Under the pieces are notes generated by a model. It had not been told where the DNA came from. It was given only the letters and a program-made list of their open reading frames with translations, and searched no databases. Shown in pieces: positions 1 through 10,324 of a stretch of DNA of 64,000 nt. How positions within the stretch are numbered: the stretch's first letter is position 1; every line of letters begins with the position of its first letter. Both the position numbers and the translations under genes were made by a program. The DNA lies in assembly GCA_947069175.1 (NCBI GenBank), contig CAMTDV010000012.1:35062341-35126340 (forward strand), in the 5' to 3' direction. The stretch is from Scalesia atractyloides. Its lineage: Eukaryota > Streptophyta > Magnoliopsida > Asterales > Asteraceae.

Positions 1-1435
1 TCAAGAATCTTCACCCATTGTGAGCTAATCTCCTCCATAATCTAACTTATTTTCATGCTTAGATTATTAGTGTACAAGTTGATCATCTTGAAAATCAAGA
101 AAAGATACATCAAAAACCCTAAAATACAACATAATATTAACAATAAATATTGATTATTTTGTGTTGATTACATGCTTATATGATTGCTAGAATGTATATT
201 GAAGTTGTTTATGTTGATATTATGAGATAAAAGTAAGATGATCTTGTATGATTTAGTATAAGAATAAGGATTTAAACATGATAAGGTTTAAATCTAACCC
301 AGATCATCACTTACATCATCCATGTAAAATACTACAACTTAAATATAATTTTTGTAGAAAAGAATGATTTTATAAGAAATAAACATATGTATTTAAGTTG
401 TAATCACATCAAAAATGTGTAGTAATCAAAGAGTTACATACATGAACTTATTTACATAACCTACTAAAGTATTGTTTTGAAAAGAATAATAAACACTAAA
501 AACCTTCTTGATTTACCAGTGTTTTTAACAACAAAAGTCATGGATGATGATATGTAAATTATGCTAAATAAATATTAGATGATTTGTTGATGATGATTAT
601 GAGTTTAAACAGGTTTTAAATACGTTTTTAAAACGTGGAAAACGCCATAGTTTAGGGGAAACTATGGCGAAATTTTCTAAAAATCTAATCGCGATTAAAG
701 CATGATTAGTGGGTGATTAGTGGGACTAAACGTAATTAGTAACTTAAAACGTCATTAAGTGAACTTTAATGACAAGAGTTATCCATAAATGACTAAGTGT
801 TTAAATAAAGTCACATATATATATATATAAGAAAAATAAATACATTTACAAATATATATATATATATATATGTTCTTGTAAGAAAAATAATACAAAGTGT
901 TGTATGTATAATTGTGCTAATAAATAATATGTATACAGTGTTTATTGTATATGTATGTATTAGAAAATTAGGGAATTCACAATAAAAATACCCCACCATA
1001 TACAAAATACAAACATTTGAAATAACACATCAAGTATTGGTAACATGACAAATATATTTCGTTAAGCGTCGAAACAACAAATCGGAAAATTAAAACAAAT
1101 GCGAACAATAGGCGGATATTCAAGATTACACTTTCACGTCGACGACAACGAACGATTCCCGACAAAAACAAACATGTAATAAACAACGCCGACAGCGAGT
1201 CTAAATATATATTTAGACGATCAACATGTTTATATATTATTGAAGTGAAAAATGCGAAAAATTAAGTATATAAAAAGTTAATAAAATTATAAGTAAACAC
1301 TTATAAAAATTGGGCTTACATATATATACATTTAGGCTAGGCCCAAAATTGTGAAAATAATGTGTTAAGGCCCAAATTCCATAATGTTATGGAGGTGGCC
1401 CAAAAATTAATAAAGGCCCAAAACTATACAAAAAT

Positions 1436-1742
1436 ACATGGGCTAGACCCAAGAATACAAAAAGACATGGGCTAAGCCCAAGAATATAAAAATACATGGG
1501 CTAGGCCCAAGGATATAAAAATATATGGGCTAGGCCCAAGGATGTAAAAAGACATGGGCTAGGCCCAAAGACAAAAAGACATGGGCTATGCCCAAAGACA
1601 AAAAGACATGGACTAGGCCCAAGGACAAAAAGACATGGGCTAGGCCCAAGGAACAAAAGACATGGGCTAGGCCCAAAGACAAAAAAGACATGGGCTAGGC
1701 CCGGTGACAAGAAAACATGGGCTAGGCCCAATGACATGTGAA
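1436..1742. repeat. 11-unit minisatellite with GGGCTAGGCCC core
   Basis: About eleven head-to-tail units of 26-29 bp run through this stretch. Each is acatgggctaggcccaa followed by a short A-rich spacer. The core GGGCTAGGCCC is an imperfect palindrome, so every unit offers TGGGC on one strand and GGCCCA on the other. Looser GGCCCAAA copies precede it from about 1310. Translation gives a repetitive Gly-Leu-Ala-His peptide on the minus strand that only reflects the repeat and is not a gene. Confidence 0.9.
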
Positions 1743-2019
1743 GGGCAAGGCCCACTTCACACATTGTTTGAAAACAATAATATATATATTTTTAAGAAAT
1801 ATACATAACAATATTCATCGAACAAACAAACTACCAACACTATAATAACATTCTAAGTTGTTCAATCATAACAAGTAAATAAATAACAAGGATTCAAGAT
1901 GAACAACGTGTACAAGTCCATTGAGACCTAGGTGTCTAATGAAACTAATACGCATGTAGGTTACCTACGTTGCAGACACCAAGAGTTAGACTGTACGACT
2001 TAAAAGGAACGCAAAAACT

Positions 2020-2482
2020 GTGAGTTCATGTCCCTCCTTTCACTTATTTCAAGTTTTGTTTTAAACTATCGAGGGGAAATACAAGTCATGTCAAAACAGT
2101 ATGTTAGCTATGAGTTAGCAGATAACAGATCACTGTGCATAAGTAGGAAAGAACAGTAGTAACCATTAATCACTTAGTGACCAAGGTGCAAAATAGGTAT
2201 ATCTATTGAGTTTGAGACCCGCTCCACTCCTGGTTGGTATACCCATTACAGTGCTTTTGTGATCCCAATATGTCAAAGAAGTCTCGGTTTGGTTACTTAC
2301 TTATGGCACTAGTATGTCAGGGTGCCCGCGACACACTGATAGATCCTAAATTAACTCATTGATTCTAATAACATACTTGGATTTCAATACAGGTTTTCAA
2401 AGATGACATTTGGATACGAAAACATTAAACTACATGAACTCGCCAACTTTATGTTGACTTTTTAAAAGTACATGTGTTTCAG
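2020..2482 (+). other. Candidate leader intron inside the left LTR
   Basis: A donor-like CTG|GTGAGTTC-type site at 2020 (aactGTGAGTTCATG) and an acceptor tgtttcAG|GACGC at 2481-2482 bracket about 460 bp. The same pair of landmarks occurs in Tekay-1 (35706-36443) and, on the minus strand, in the solo LTR (48269-47810). Splicing is inferred from consensus and recurrence only. Confidence 0.35.
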
Positions 2483-2845
2483 GACGCAGGACTTGAGCTG
2501 GTGATGAGGTCCGGGTTTGGGAACTGTCAAGACAACAATGCATTATCTTTTGGAGGGTTGCCTTTTATATCCCAACTTCGTTTGGGTATATAGAGGTCAA
2601 AGCCTCAGAATGAAATTGTGATGAAAACACTATCCTATTTTGGAAAAATGTCTTTTTAACTATGTTTGTACGGGTGATCTGAAACTGATAACAATGTGAC
2701 TTTACTTTTGATGATTGTAAATATGAAGTGAAACTTATGAATGACATGCATCGTCGTTAATTTATAATGTTTACTATATTGGATGCAATGATTACCTAGT
2801 AGTCACACACTTGCGCTTCCGCTACGACCAGGGTGTGACAGCTTG

Positions 2846-3350
2846 GGCATGAGAGCTCGGATACTATGATTACCGGCTGTTTGTCAACACCCGAGTTTGT
2901 TGGTTTTTAGATACAAAGCCCATCTAAAAACCAACAAACTCTGGGTATTGATAAACAACATCAATTATACTCTCTGAGCTCTCACGTCCAACCGTGGGCA
3001 CCGGCAGACGACGAAATGTCGATACTGCCGGTGGCAACGGTGGGACATGAGAGCTCGGAGAGTATAATTGTTGGTCAATACCCGGATTTTGTTGGTTTTT
3101 AGATAGGCTTTGTACGGTTTAAAAAAACCATACAAGGCCCATCTAAAAACCAACAAACTCTGGGTATTGATAAGCAACAACAATTATAGTCTCCGAGCTC
3201 TCACGTCCCACCGACGGCACCGGCAGACGACGAAATGTCGGTACTACCGGTGGCGACGGTAGGACGTGCGAGCTCGGAGAGTATAATTGCCGTCTGTTTC
3301 TCAATACCCGGAGTTTGTTGGTTTTAGATAGGCTTTGTATGGTTTAATTT
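2846..3350. repeat. Alternating inverted-repeat (foldback) array
   Basis: A segment containing gagctcggagagtataattg...caatacccgg...gttggtttttagat appears in forward orientation at about 2851-2915, 3048-3115 and 3269-3345. It appears inverted at about 2918-2988 and 3137-3209. Between the arms lies a spacer, caccggcagacgacgaaatg... to ...ccggtg, whose ends are themselves inverted. The inverted arms repeat with a period of about 219 bp (2921 to 3140). The block could fold into long hairpins. No TIR transposase is present, so a foldback- or MITE-derived origin is a guess. Confidence 0.8.
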
Positions 3351-3451
3351 GTTGTGCCTTTGGTATACTGGTAGAATGTCGGCTCATCTCAAAGTTCAAA
3401 TTACGTAAATAAAATACTATTAGTTATATCAAAAAAATTAAATGTATATAT

Positions 3452-4159
3452 ACGGGTCGTCTAGACCTAGATGCCCCGTCTAACCAAAGCCAGAAGACCA
3501 TTCTACCCTCGGTTTCTTGGCCGTCTAGGCCAAAACCAGGGGCAAAATGGTCATAATGTCAGGGTCTAGACGGGTCGTCTAGACCTAGACGACCCGTATA
3601 TATCAGGCGGGATCTTTAACCCAGAAAATTTTTGAATTTTAAATTGAAAATGTAAATTACCATTTTACCCCTGAACTGCCGCCCGTCTAGGCTTAATTCA
3701 GGGGCAGAATTGTAATTAACCACGCTGAGCTGTAAAATACTCAGCTGGTTAATTACCATTTTACCCCTGAATTAGGCCTAGACGGGCGCAGTTCAGGGGT
3801 AAAACGGTAATTTAGCGTTTATTCCATACGGGTCGTCTAGGCCTAGATGACCCGTCTAGTCCTCGTATATGTCTGACCGCCTAGACGATCAGAGATAGAC
3901 GACACAAACACAAACACACTCAACCACACACACACATACGTATCCCGTCGTATTCTACCATATTCCGGGCCATATTTTTGCGAAATCAAGCTTCTTCGGT
4001 GAGTATTTTCAACTATACTTCATTACATTTTAATGTGTTATGTATTTTGAATGTAGGTTGGTTGTGAATTTGAAAGATTTGGGGGTTTATGCGCTTTAAG
4101 GGTTTTCTGTTTGGGTGTTCCGATGAACAAGACGGGGCGTCTAGACCTAGACGACCCCG
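3452..4159. repeat. Four copies of a 28-bp palindrome (acgggtcgtctag...)
   Basis: Copies lie at 3452-3479, 3570-3597, 3828-3855 and 4132-4159. The copy at 3570 is an almost perfect palindrome: acgggtcgtctag followed by ctagacgacccgt around a short centre. Others differ by one to a few bases. Partial copies (gccgtctaggcc, gcccgtctagg) occur in between. Two more complete copies and one split copy lie at 6101, 17164 and 6187/17080, so the repeat flanks the pseudogene at 4240-5670. Confidence 0.85.
3652..3814. repeat. Long near-perfect hairpin, arms about 75 bp
   Basis: The left arm (about 3653-3729, starting taaattaccattttacccc) is the near-perfect reverse complement of the right arm (about 3740-3814, ending aaaacggtaattta). 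The loop is about 10 nt between gctgag and ctcagc. Each arm contains a gcccgtctagg core related to the surrounding 28-bp palindromes. Only a handful of mismatches or single-base gaps are visible. Confidence 0.85.
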
Positions 4160-4232
4160 GTAGACGACCTTGATTTTTTTTCTTTTATAATTTATTGTTT
4201 TATTCGAGTTAAATTGTATTATACAATCGTAG
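3999..4232 (+). other. Possible 5' intron of the ATHILA-ORF1-like pseudogene
   Basis: A consensus donor cttcg|GTGAGT at 3999 follows a CA-rich, ATG-free stretch resembling a 5' UTR. A T-rich tract and acceptor tcgtAG at 4231-4232 precede the first homologous codons at about 4234. No ATG lies in the coding frame on either side, so the original start is unknown. This is an inference from splice consensus only. Confidence 0.25.
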
Positions 4233-4233
4233 A

Positions 4234-5670
4234 TTAGTTGTGGACGAGATTGGAGATCCGATACACAGGGACCCACATCCGCATGGTCCGCGACGGGCCC
4301 CAGCAGCGCCGGTGGATCCACTCCTCGGCCACCCATACCTTGAGTTCCCGCCCGACACTGAGGCCGCCCGATTCTGCGGCAAGCTACGCCGGATGCAGGT
4401 CGGATCGCACTTGGCGGTCGACTTGGATGCGATCGAGGCAATCGGGGAGACACCCAGACTTCGATTCTTCATTCCTGTTGATTCCCCGTGGCACTGACTG
4501 TTTGACCTGGCCGGCACCGCGACTTAAAGGGAGCTGCTCGTCGAGTTTCTGTCCACCTTCACGTTCCACCCTCCACGGGTCGACCAGCCGCCTCCCCAGC
4601 CATAGGGTCCTCCCCCTCCGCCGGAGGTTTCATTTAGGCTGGCTGGTGTGTTGCGTTCGATGACGCTTGCAGAATTTGCCATTCATAGCGGCATATACTT
4701 GCAGGAAGAGATTGCCACCGATGTATATACGGAGGGGCTTGTGGTGGTGGATAAAGCCACTCTTTTGGGCTTTTGGGAGGTGGTCGCAGGCCCTGACACT
4801 TGGGAGCATGTCAGGGCGAAGGGGAGGATTTCTCACGTTGCCGACCCGCTGTACAGGTACGTACGTTTATTACATTAATTGTTTGATTATTGTTGCTATG
4901 AATTAGTTTCCGTTTTTCGCTAACATAATGTGCAGGTATCTACATCGGATGCTCGCTACGTCTATTACCGCTCGCAGACAAAGCCGTGAGTGGTGTACGA
5001 GCACCGACTTGTTTTTTTTCTATTGCCTTCTGTACAGGAGGCCGTGCGCACTTGCGCACGGTCTCGCCCAGTACTTCGCCTCCGCCCACCACCGGCAGGA
5101 GCGCGACTTTTTGTACGGCGGGGCGTACGTCACCGTCATCGCCCGATTGTTGGGTCTTGTGCTGGAGTCGGACCCACACTTGCAGCCGGCCATACGTCCA
5201 CGCGGATGGGTTTTCTGACCTTCCGGGGGATGAAGTGTGAAGGGTTCGGCATGCTAGGCGAGCGGTTTAAAACCCGCGAAGGTGAGCCATGGATTTCGGA
5301 GCCGCTGCCCGATCACTTCGCTCCAGTCCATCCGCCAGCAGATGAGGCAGCTGTAGTCCAGGACCCTCCGGTTGATGTTGACGGACCGGCACCACCGCCG
5401 CCACCACCACCTCACGGGGCGCCTCAGTTTCCGTAGCACGTCCTTCCAGGTCATGCCCCGGGGGTTGCGGCATACCCGCGCTTGCGAGCCGACGTCGACA
5501 GGCTTATGGATCTCATGGGCTGGGTGGTCCGTGAGATGCAGGATAGACGTGAGAGAGACGGGTTACCTCCCATACCGCTCCCACCACCTCGAGCACCACA
5601 TCAGCAGTAGCAGCAGCAGTCGCAGATGCCAGATCCCGATCCCGACTCCGATGCCGACTTGTATGCATAG
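4234..5670 (+). pseudogene. ATHILA ORF1-like (Gypsy gag-type) pseudogene, two exons
   Basis: The frame shows the order I associate with the Arabidopsis ATHILA retrotransposon ORF1 family. RELLVEFLSTFTFHP (about 4528-4572) comes first, then VSFRLAGVLRSMTLAEFA (about 4627-4680), GIYLQEE, an intron, YLHRMLATSI (from 4937), and a segment ending GGAYVTVIARLLGLVL. A Pro-rich tail with LMDLMGWVVREMQDRR follows and ends at TAG 5668. In-frame stops sit at 4495 (TGA), 4525 (TAA), 4603 (TAG), 5434 (TAG) and 5608 (TAG). A frameshift near 5200 separates the YLHRM part from the GERFKTREGEPW part. The function would be capsid-like or unknown. GC content and CpG are higher than in the surroundings. It is not followed by any pol, so it is an orphan domain, perhaps carried by a non-autonomous element. 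Family assignment is from memory of motifs. Confidence 0.7.
4857..4935 (+). other. 79-bp intron interrupting the ATHILA-ORF1-like frame
   Basis: The donor CTGTACAG|GTACGTACG and acceptor AATGTGCAG|GTATC join codons PLY-R-YLHR in phase 2. That restores continuous ORF1-family homology across a T-rich insert that otherwise breaks the frame. Strong consensus sites plus protein continuity make this a convincing intron. Confidence 0.75.
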
Positions 5671-6186
5671 ACATTTTGTATTTACTTTTCAGCTGTACAG
5701 ATAAATATTGTTTTGGTTGTATAAATTTATGCTATATATGTTATATTTAACTTTGTTTTCAGTTGTTCGATTACTTGATGATTGTTTGTGTTAAATCGAC
5801 ATTGAAATGTAATACGGAAACCACATACACTTGTTGCATTCATCTTAAAATATTGAAAACTATATTTAATTTTAGTATTATATTTAAAAAAAAAATATAA
5901 TGTAAAAACAATTAAATATATAAACGATTGAAAAACATAACTCACTTGTTGTACAACAAACAAAACTTTTAAAAAAACCTAAAATTATACCTAAAAAAAT
6001 CAACCTCCAACAACAACCAATTTACCTCACGAAAACACTATTTTTTCAATCTCCCCACCAAAACACCACTTTTTCAACAAAAAAAACACAATATCCTAGA
6101 CGGGTCGTCTAGGTCCAGACGGCCCGTCTAAACACCCAAATAGTGACCAAAATAGCCCTTTTCCAACAAAAAACCCAGCATCCTAG
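5671..6186. other. AT-rich non-coding stretch
   Basis: This follows the pseudogene. It contains a stretch of Ts and As with no coding potential, then a CAA/CCA-rich segment (from about 5960) leading into the 28-bp palindrome copy at 6101 and the target site of Copia A. No gene seen. Confidence 0.7.
6101..6128. repeat. 28-bp palindrome copy downstream of the pseudogene
   Basis: acgggtcgtctaggtccaga followed by cggcccgt has the same length and plan as the copies at 3452-4159. It marks the right flank of the GC-rich unit. Confidence 0.8.
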
Positions 6187-6191
6187 ACGGG
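6187..6191. repeat. Target-site duplication ACGGG, left copy (Copia A)
   Basis: ACGGG immediately precedes the LTR start TGTAGG at 6192. Its partner is at 17075-17079. These five bases are the first bases of another copy of the 28-bp palindrome, which Copia A split in two. Confidence 0.9.
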
Positions 6192-6968
6192 TGTAGGTCC
6201 ACCTGCGGATGGTGTTAAACCAGTTCCTTGTTCATATGACACACACACAAGTACGGAATCCAAGTGTGCATGCAACCAAAGCAAAGTAAAGAACACGGGG
6301 TAACCAAAGATTCACTATCTTGATTAATGATTGAGAACAAGTACAAACATATACACACAATGCTCATATGACTCAAACAAACTTGTTGTGTTCTTGTGTC
6401 TTCGTCTTCAGAGATAACAAACTCAAAGGGTAACAAGCTCTCTGGGCTGACCAACTAGCTAACCAGTCAACTAGTTCTTAGGCAACACCCAACTAAGAGG
6501 TACATGTCTGCTTATATATTGTCTGTCTAGTTTCGTACGAAATACGTGTCTAGACATACTGAACACAATATTTCACACGAGACACATCTCAGAATTTGGT
6601 ACGAGATACTGTTTCGTACGAAATACTTATTTCGTACGAAATACTTATTTCGTACGAAATACTTATTTCGTACAGTAACACAATTGTTACTCAAGTATTT
6701 CGTACGAATCATGTGATTCGTATGAATTCTCTGACTCGCACAGAATCCTTAATCCTGGATAACGTGTGTAAACTTGACATACACAAGACTTATCAGTATG
6801 CTCACATGTAACTGATTAACACAGACAAGCTAAGATGTCATACTAGATCAAGATAAAAGGATATCTCGATCTATTCGACATGACCAAACCTATACAGACA
6901 CTTGAGCAAAGACCGTACAATTACAACTGTAATTAAGAACAAGCGACAGACACAACACTGTATCAACA
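6192..6968 (-). repeat. Copia A 3' LTR (left in window)
   Basis: In window orientation it runs from TGTAGGTCC to ...TATCAACA. It is near-identical to 16332-17074 but about 34 bp longer, because a 20-bp unit, atacttatttcgtacgaa-like, is present in extra tandem copies around 6610-6665. A minus-strand TATA box (AATATATAAG) lies at 6511-6520. Confidence 0.92.
6530..6730. promoter_or_regulatory. TTTCGTACGAAAT palindrome array in Copia A 3' LTR
   Basis: Palindromic TTCGTACGAA cores occur near 6533, 6611, 6631, 6651 and 6699, with variants (ggtacgag, ttcgtacagt, ttcgtatgaa) between them. The array lies directly upstream, in the minus-strand sense, of the TATA box near 6515. The CGTAC core overlaps the GTAC core bound by plant SBP/SPL proteins. 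Binding is speculative. Confidence 0.7.
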
Positions 6969-6980
6969 AACTCCCCTTGG
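6969..6980 (-). other. Copia A polypurine tract
   Basis: Read on the minus strand the sequence is CCAAGGGGAGTTTG abutting the LTR start TGTTGATA. This is the expected place for plus-strand DNA priming. A very similar tract, cttcagggggagtttg, lies about 80 bp further in (7049-7064). Confidence 0.8.
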
Positions 6981-8638
6981 ATGTTGCTTGGTCTTCGATC
7001 TTCGGTCTTCAGACTTTGGTCTTCACATAGAATGGTTTGGAGTATTAACAAACTCCCCCTGAAGATCTGCTATCCATTGATAGATCTGCCAATGATTAGA
7101 GCATCAGGTCTTCGAACTTCTAAGAAACTTCAAATCTTTCTTGTTTCCTCTTCTGACTTGTCAGATTTCTTCGTTGCTGGTCTTTGTTCAAGTTCTTTTT
7201 GTATCAATCTGTACTCAATAGACGAATATAATTAGAACACAAATTTATCAGGGAATACTCACGAAAAACTTATCTTAAATTCTTCGTATGATTATATTCC
7301 CTGAACGAGATACACACACTCATATGAATTCCAGGAGCAGATTTGAGAAAAACAAGTGACCAAGTCAAATCAAATGACTAGGTTCATTCGTATGAGATAC
7401 ACACACTCAAACGAATTTTAGATTTTGGATATCTTTGATCGATTACTTATTGCAAGATATTATTTTATGAAGTTGCGATATCAAACAGATGGTTTTCTGG
7501 CGTATCTTGGTAGAAAAACTTTCGAGTATCAACTTTGGCTAACTTTCAAAAAGTAATTATATAAGCAACTAAGTAAACTAGACATAAAATCAAAATATAC
7601 AGATAAACTATATATCTATTGAACAATCTTTTTCGAGTTTCAAAGTAAAGGAATCATACCAGCATTTTAATCTTTGTTAAAAAAATATTTGGTTTAAACT
7701 TCAAAATTAAATAGATAAGTATTCAACTATGATTATCGGTATTGTTGTCCATGTAAGCTCAACTTATCAGATGTAATCATGATTAGGAGATATGATTAAG
7801 GTATGGATTTATACTTACTAGCCGGTGTTCAACCACATCACGACACATTCCCGTATCAAGATATGCATGAGAGAAAATCTTATCGGTGAGTATACTGCTT
7901 TATCATCTGTTTTGATGTATATGAATGATGTGAGATACTCACTTATTTTTTATTGAAAACAAGCCCTTTATGATTTAATCACTTATTGATGAGGAACTTG
8001 ATTTTCATATGCATGAGGGCATAGGAGTAAGTCCGTGAACAGGTTAGTACCATCGTACCGACAAAGAGACGAACTTAGCTCCCGCATAAAGCTGTGATAT
8101 TTTATCACTTATTTTGGGGATGTGATATTTTTATCACTTATTTGATGGTCGTATGCAGTATGTACACGTATGTATGGTATCATGGAAGTTCTAGACTTGC
8201 GCCACCGTTATTTTTTGGCAAAAGATTCAACCATGATACCCAGATGATAAGTCAGCATAAAGACCGTATATCTCAGAACCTCGGCACTCTATCAAACGAA
8301 ATTTCGGTACCAAGACCATATGCCAATGAATGGTTCCCACCTGGCGTTCTGTCTGTTAAGTTTATATCAACCTGCACATTTTAATCTGATTGTGAGCCTA
8401 CCGATACATCATAAGTAAAGCTACTTATCAATCTACTTTCTCTGCTTTTAACCATTTTTGACAGGTTTACCGGTGAATTTTCATCATCTTCATCTTATCC
8501 AAGAAACTCATTTTTGATTTTTTTAATGCTTTTGTATTTTCTTGAAAGTTTTCTCCCCCTAAAATATAAAACTGAAAATCTTTTTGTAGTTTTTGATTTT
8601 TAGAAAAGTATATACAAAAATAGTTAGCCATGGTTGAG
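6981..8638 (-). other. Copia A 3' untranslated region
   Basis: About 1.66 kb lies between the RNase H stop and the PPT. No minus-strand ORF of note is seen. SIRE-type elements often carry an additional ORF here, but none is recognisable in this copy. It contains extra purine-rich tracts (minus-strand gggggagttt at 7049-7064 and agggggagaaaac at about 8545-8558) and several diffuse ttcgtatga motifs around 7280-7400. The plus-strand ORF at 8094-8384 resembles nothing known to me. Confidence 0.6.
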
Positions 8639-10273
8639 TTACTCGGGTTTTACCTTGATGCCATTGACCAAAAGTAGATAATCAAAACGTGATTTATCAA
8701 AGGCTTTGGTAAAAAGGTCGGCACGTTCGTGATCTATGTGGATTTTAACAACATCGATAAGTCTCTTTTCATAACAATCACGTATGAAATGATACTTAAT
8801 CTCAATGTGTTTTGTTTTTGAATGCTGTACAGGATTCCGAGTGATCTGCAAAGCAGCTTCATTGTCAACAAAAATAGGAGTAGTAAGAAATTCAAAACCG
8901 TAGTCGCGCATTTGCTGTTGAATCCATAGAACTTGAGAGCAGCAACTAGAAGCTGAAATATACTCATCCTCACATGTTGATGTAGCTACACAAGTCTGCT
9001 TTTTGCATTGCCACGTGACTAGGCGATTTCCCAAGAACTAACATCCTGTTGTTGTTGACTTTGCATCGATTCCGCCATGATCAGAATCATTGAATGCTGT
9101 CAGATCAAAGTTATCATCCTTAGGGTACCACAGACCAGTGTCAGGACGACCCTTTAGATAATGAAAGATCCTTTTCACAGCCATCAAATGAGAAACCTTC
9201 GGACTAGACTGATAGCGTTCCCGAAGGCATGTTGGGTACATTATATCGGGTCTTGAGGCAGTAAGATACATGAGAGATCCGATCATTGCGCGATAGATAA
9301 ATGGTTATACATGTTCACCCATTCCGTCTGGAGTAATCCCATGATTTTGTGCTAATGGAGTTCCCAAAGGCTTTGAGTCATCCATCTGAAATCGCTTGAG
9401 AATATCTCCGACGTACTTGGTTTGATGGATAAAAATCCCTTCTTTTGATTGCTGAACCTGCAAACCTAAAAAGAAAGTCATTTCTCCCATAGCGCTCATC
9501 TCGAACTTCTCCTGCATAACCTGTTCGAATTCTTTGCGCATTTGAGTGTTAGTCGACCCAAATATAATATCATCAACATAAACCTGTACTAGCAGCAAGT
9601 CCTTGTCCTGTTCCTTGATGAAGAGAGTACAGTCGATCAGGCCTCGTCGAAAACCATTCTTCAACAGATAGGTAGACAACGTTTCATACTAAGCCCTTGG
9701 AGCTTGATGAAGACCATATAACGCCTTGTTGAGAAGCCAAACCTTGTAAGGATGGAGAGGATCTTTAAAACCTGGCGGTTGCTCAACATATACTTCCTCT
9801 TCTACCACACCATGAAGAAATGCACTCTTCACATCCACCTGATAAACGGTGAACTTCTTGAAGGACGCATAAGCCAAAAAGATTCTAATGGCCTCAAGTC
9901 GTGCAAGCGGTGCATAAACTTCATTGTAATCGATCCCTTCGACCTGATTAAAACCTTGAACAACCAATCGCGCTTTGTTTCTCACAACAACACCTAGGTC
10001 ATCCTTCTTGCACTTGTACACCCATCGTGTACCAATCTTCTTGTAGCCGTCAGGCCTGTCGACCAATTTCCAGACACCTAACTTCTGAAACTGCTGAAGT
10101 TCTTCCTGCATGGCTTCAACCCACGAGTCTTCTTTCATTGCCTCTTTCCAAGATTTTGGTTCTACTTGGCACACATAGCAGGCAAAAGACCAATCATTCA
10201 GACCACCAAATTCCCTGATTTCCGAATACAATCCAGCATTCTGGTTGTTTCGAAGCTGATTATGCGTCTGCAC
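8639..10273 (-). pseudogene. Copia A reverse transcriptase and RNase H
   Basis: One reading frame carries the whole Copia RT-RNase H region. GTRWVYKCKKDD, VYQVDVKSAFLHG and LYGLHQAPRA come first (10273-9689), followed by the catalytic YVDDIIFGS with FLGLQVQQS (9679-9305). MIGSLMYLTASRPDIMY comes next (9286-9038), then the RNase H end with VDNEAALQI and KHIEIKYHFIRD (9034-8639). All four blocks share the same frame and are separated only by in-frame stops. One is a TAG replacing the expected Trp of the RAWYE motif. The enzyme would copy element RNA to cDNA in virus-like particles. The YVDD catalytic box is intact, but the stops disable the polyprotein. Confidence 0.9.
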
Positions 10274-10324
10274 ACCACTCTGGACATCTCCAATAATATT
10301 CTGCTGAGGATGGATATTATGAAT

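Larger units (their letters stand above)
1..2840 (+). mobile_element. Ty3/Gypsy LTR (left end outside window), solo or 3' LTR
   Basis: The right end GGGTGTGACA at 2831-2840 matches the LTR ends of the Tekay-type elements further right in this window. No tRNA-Met primer site follows, since the next bases are gcttgggcat. So this is either a solo LTR or the 3' LTR of a plus-strand element lying to the left. The body is AT-rich without a credible ORF. It holds a GGGCTAGGCCC minisatellite and a splice-donor-like GTGAGTTCATGTCCC block that recurs in the solo LTR at 47467-51760. The left boundary, and therefore any TSD, cannot be seen. LTR identity is well supported by the terminus; the Tekay lineage is inferred. 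Confidence 0.7.

Noticed and set aside
1501..1764. Minus-strand ORF with repeated Gly-Leu-Ala-His peptide
   Set aside because: It exists only because the minisatellite unit lengths happen to keep a frame. No start context or homology.
4013..4663. Overlapping ORFs on both strands in the GC-rich unit
   Set aside because: High GC removes stops by chance. Only the plus frame matching ATHILA ORF1 motifs is supported.
8094..8384. Plus-strand 96-codon ORF in the 3' region of Copia A
   Set aside because: It is antisense to the element, has no recognised motif and no sign of splicing or promoter.
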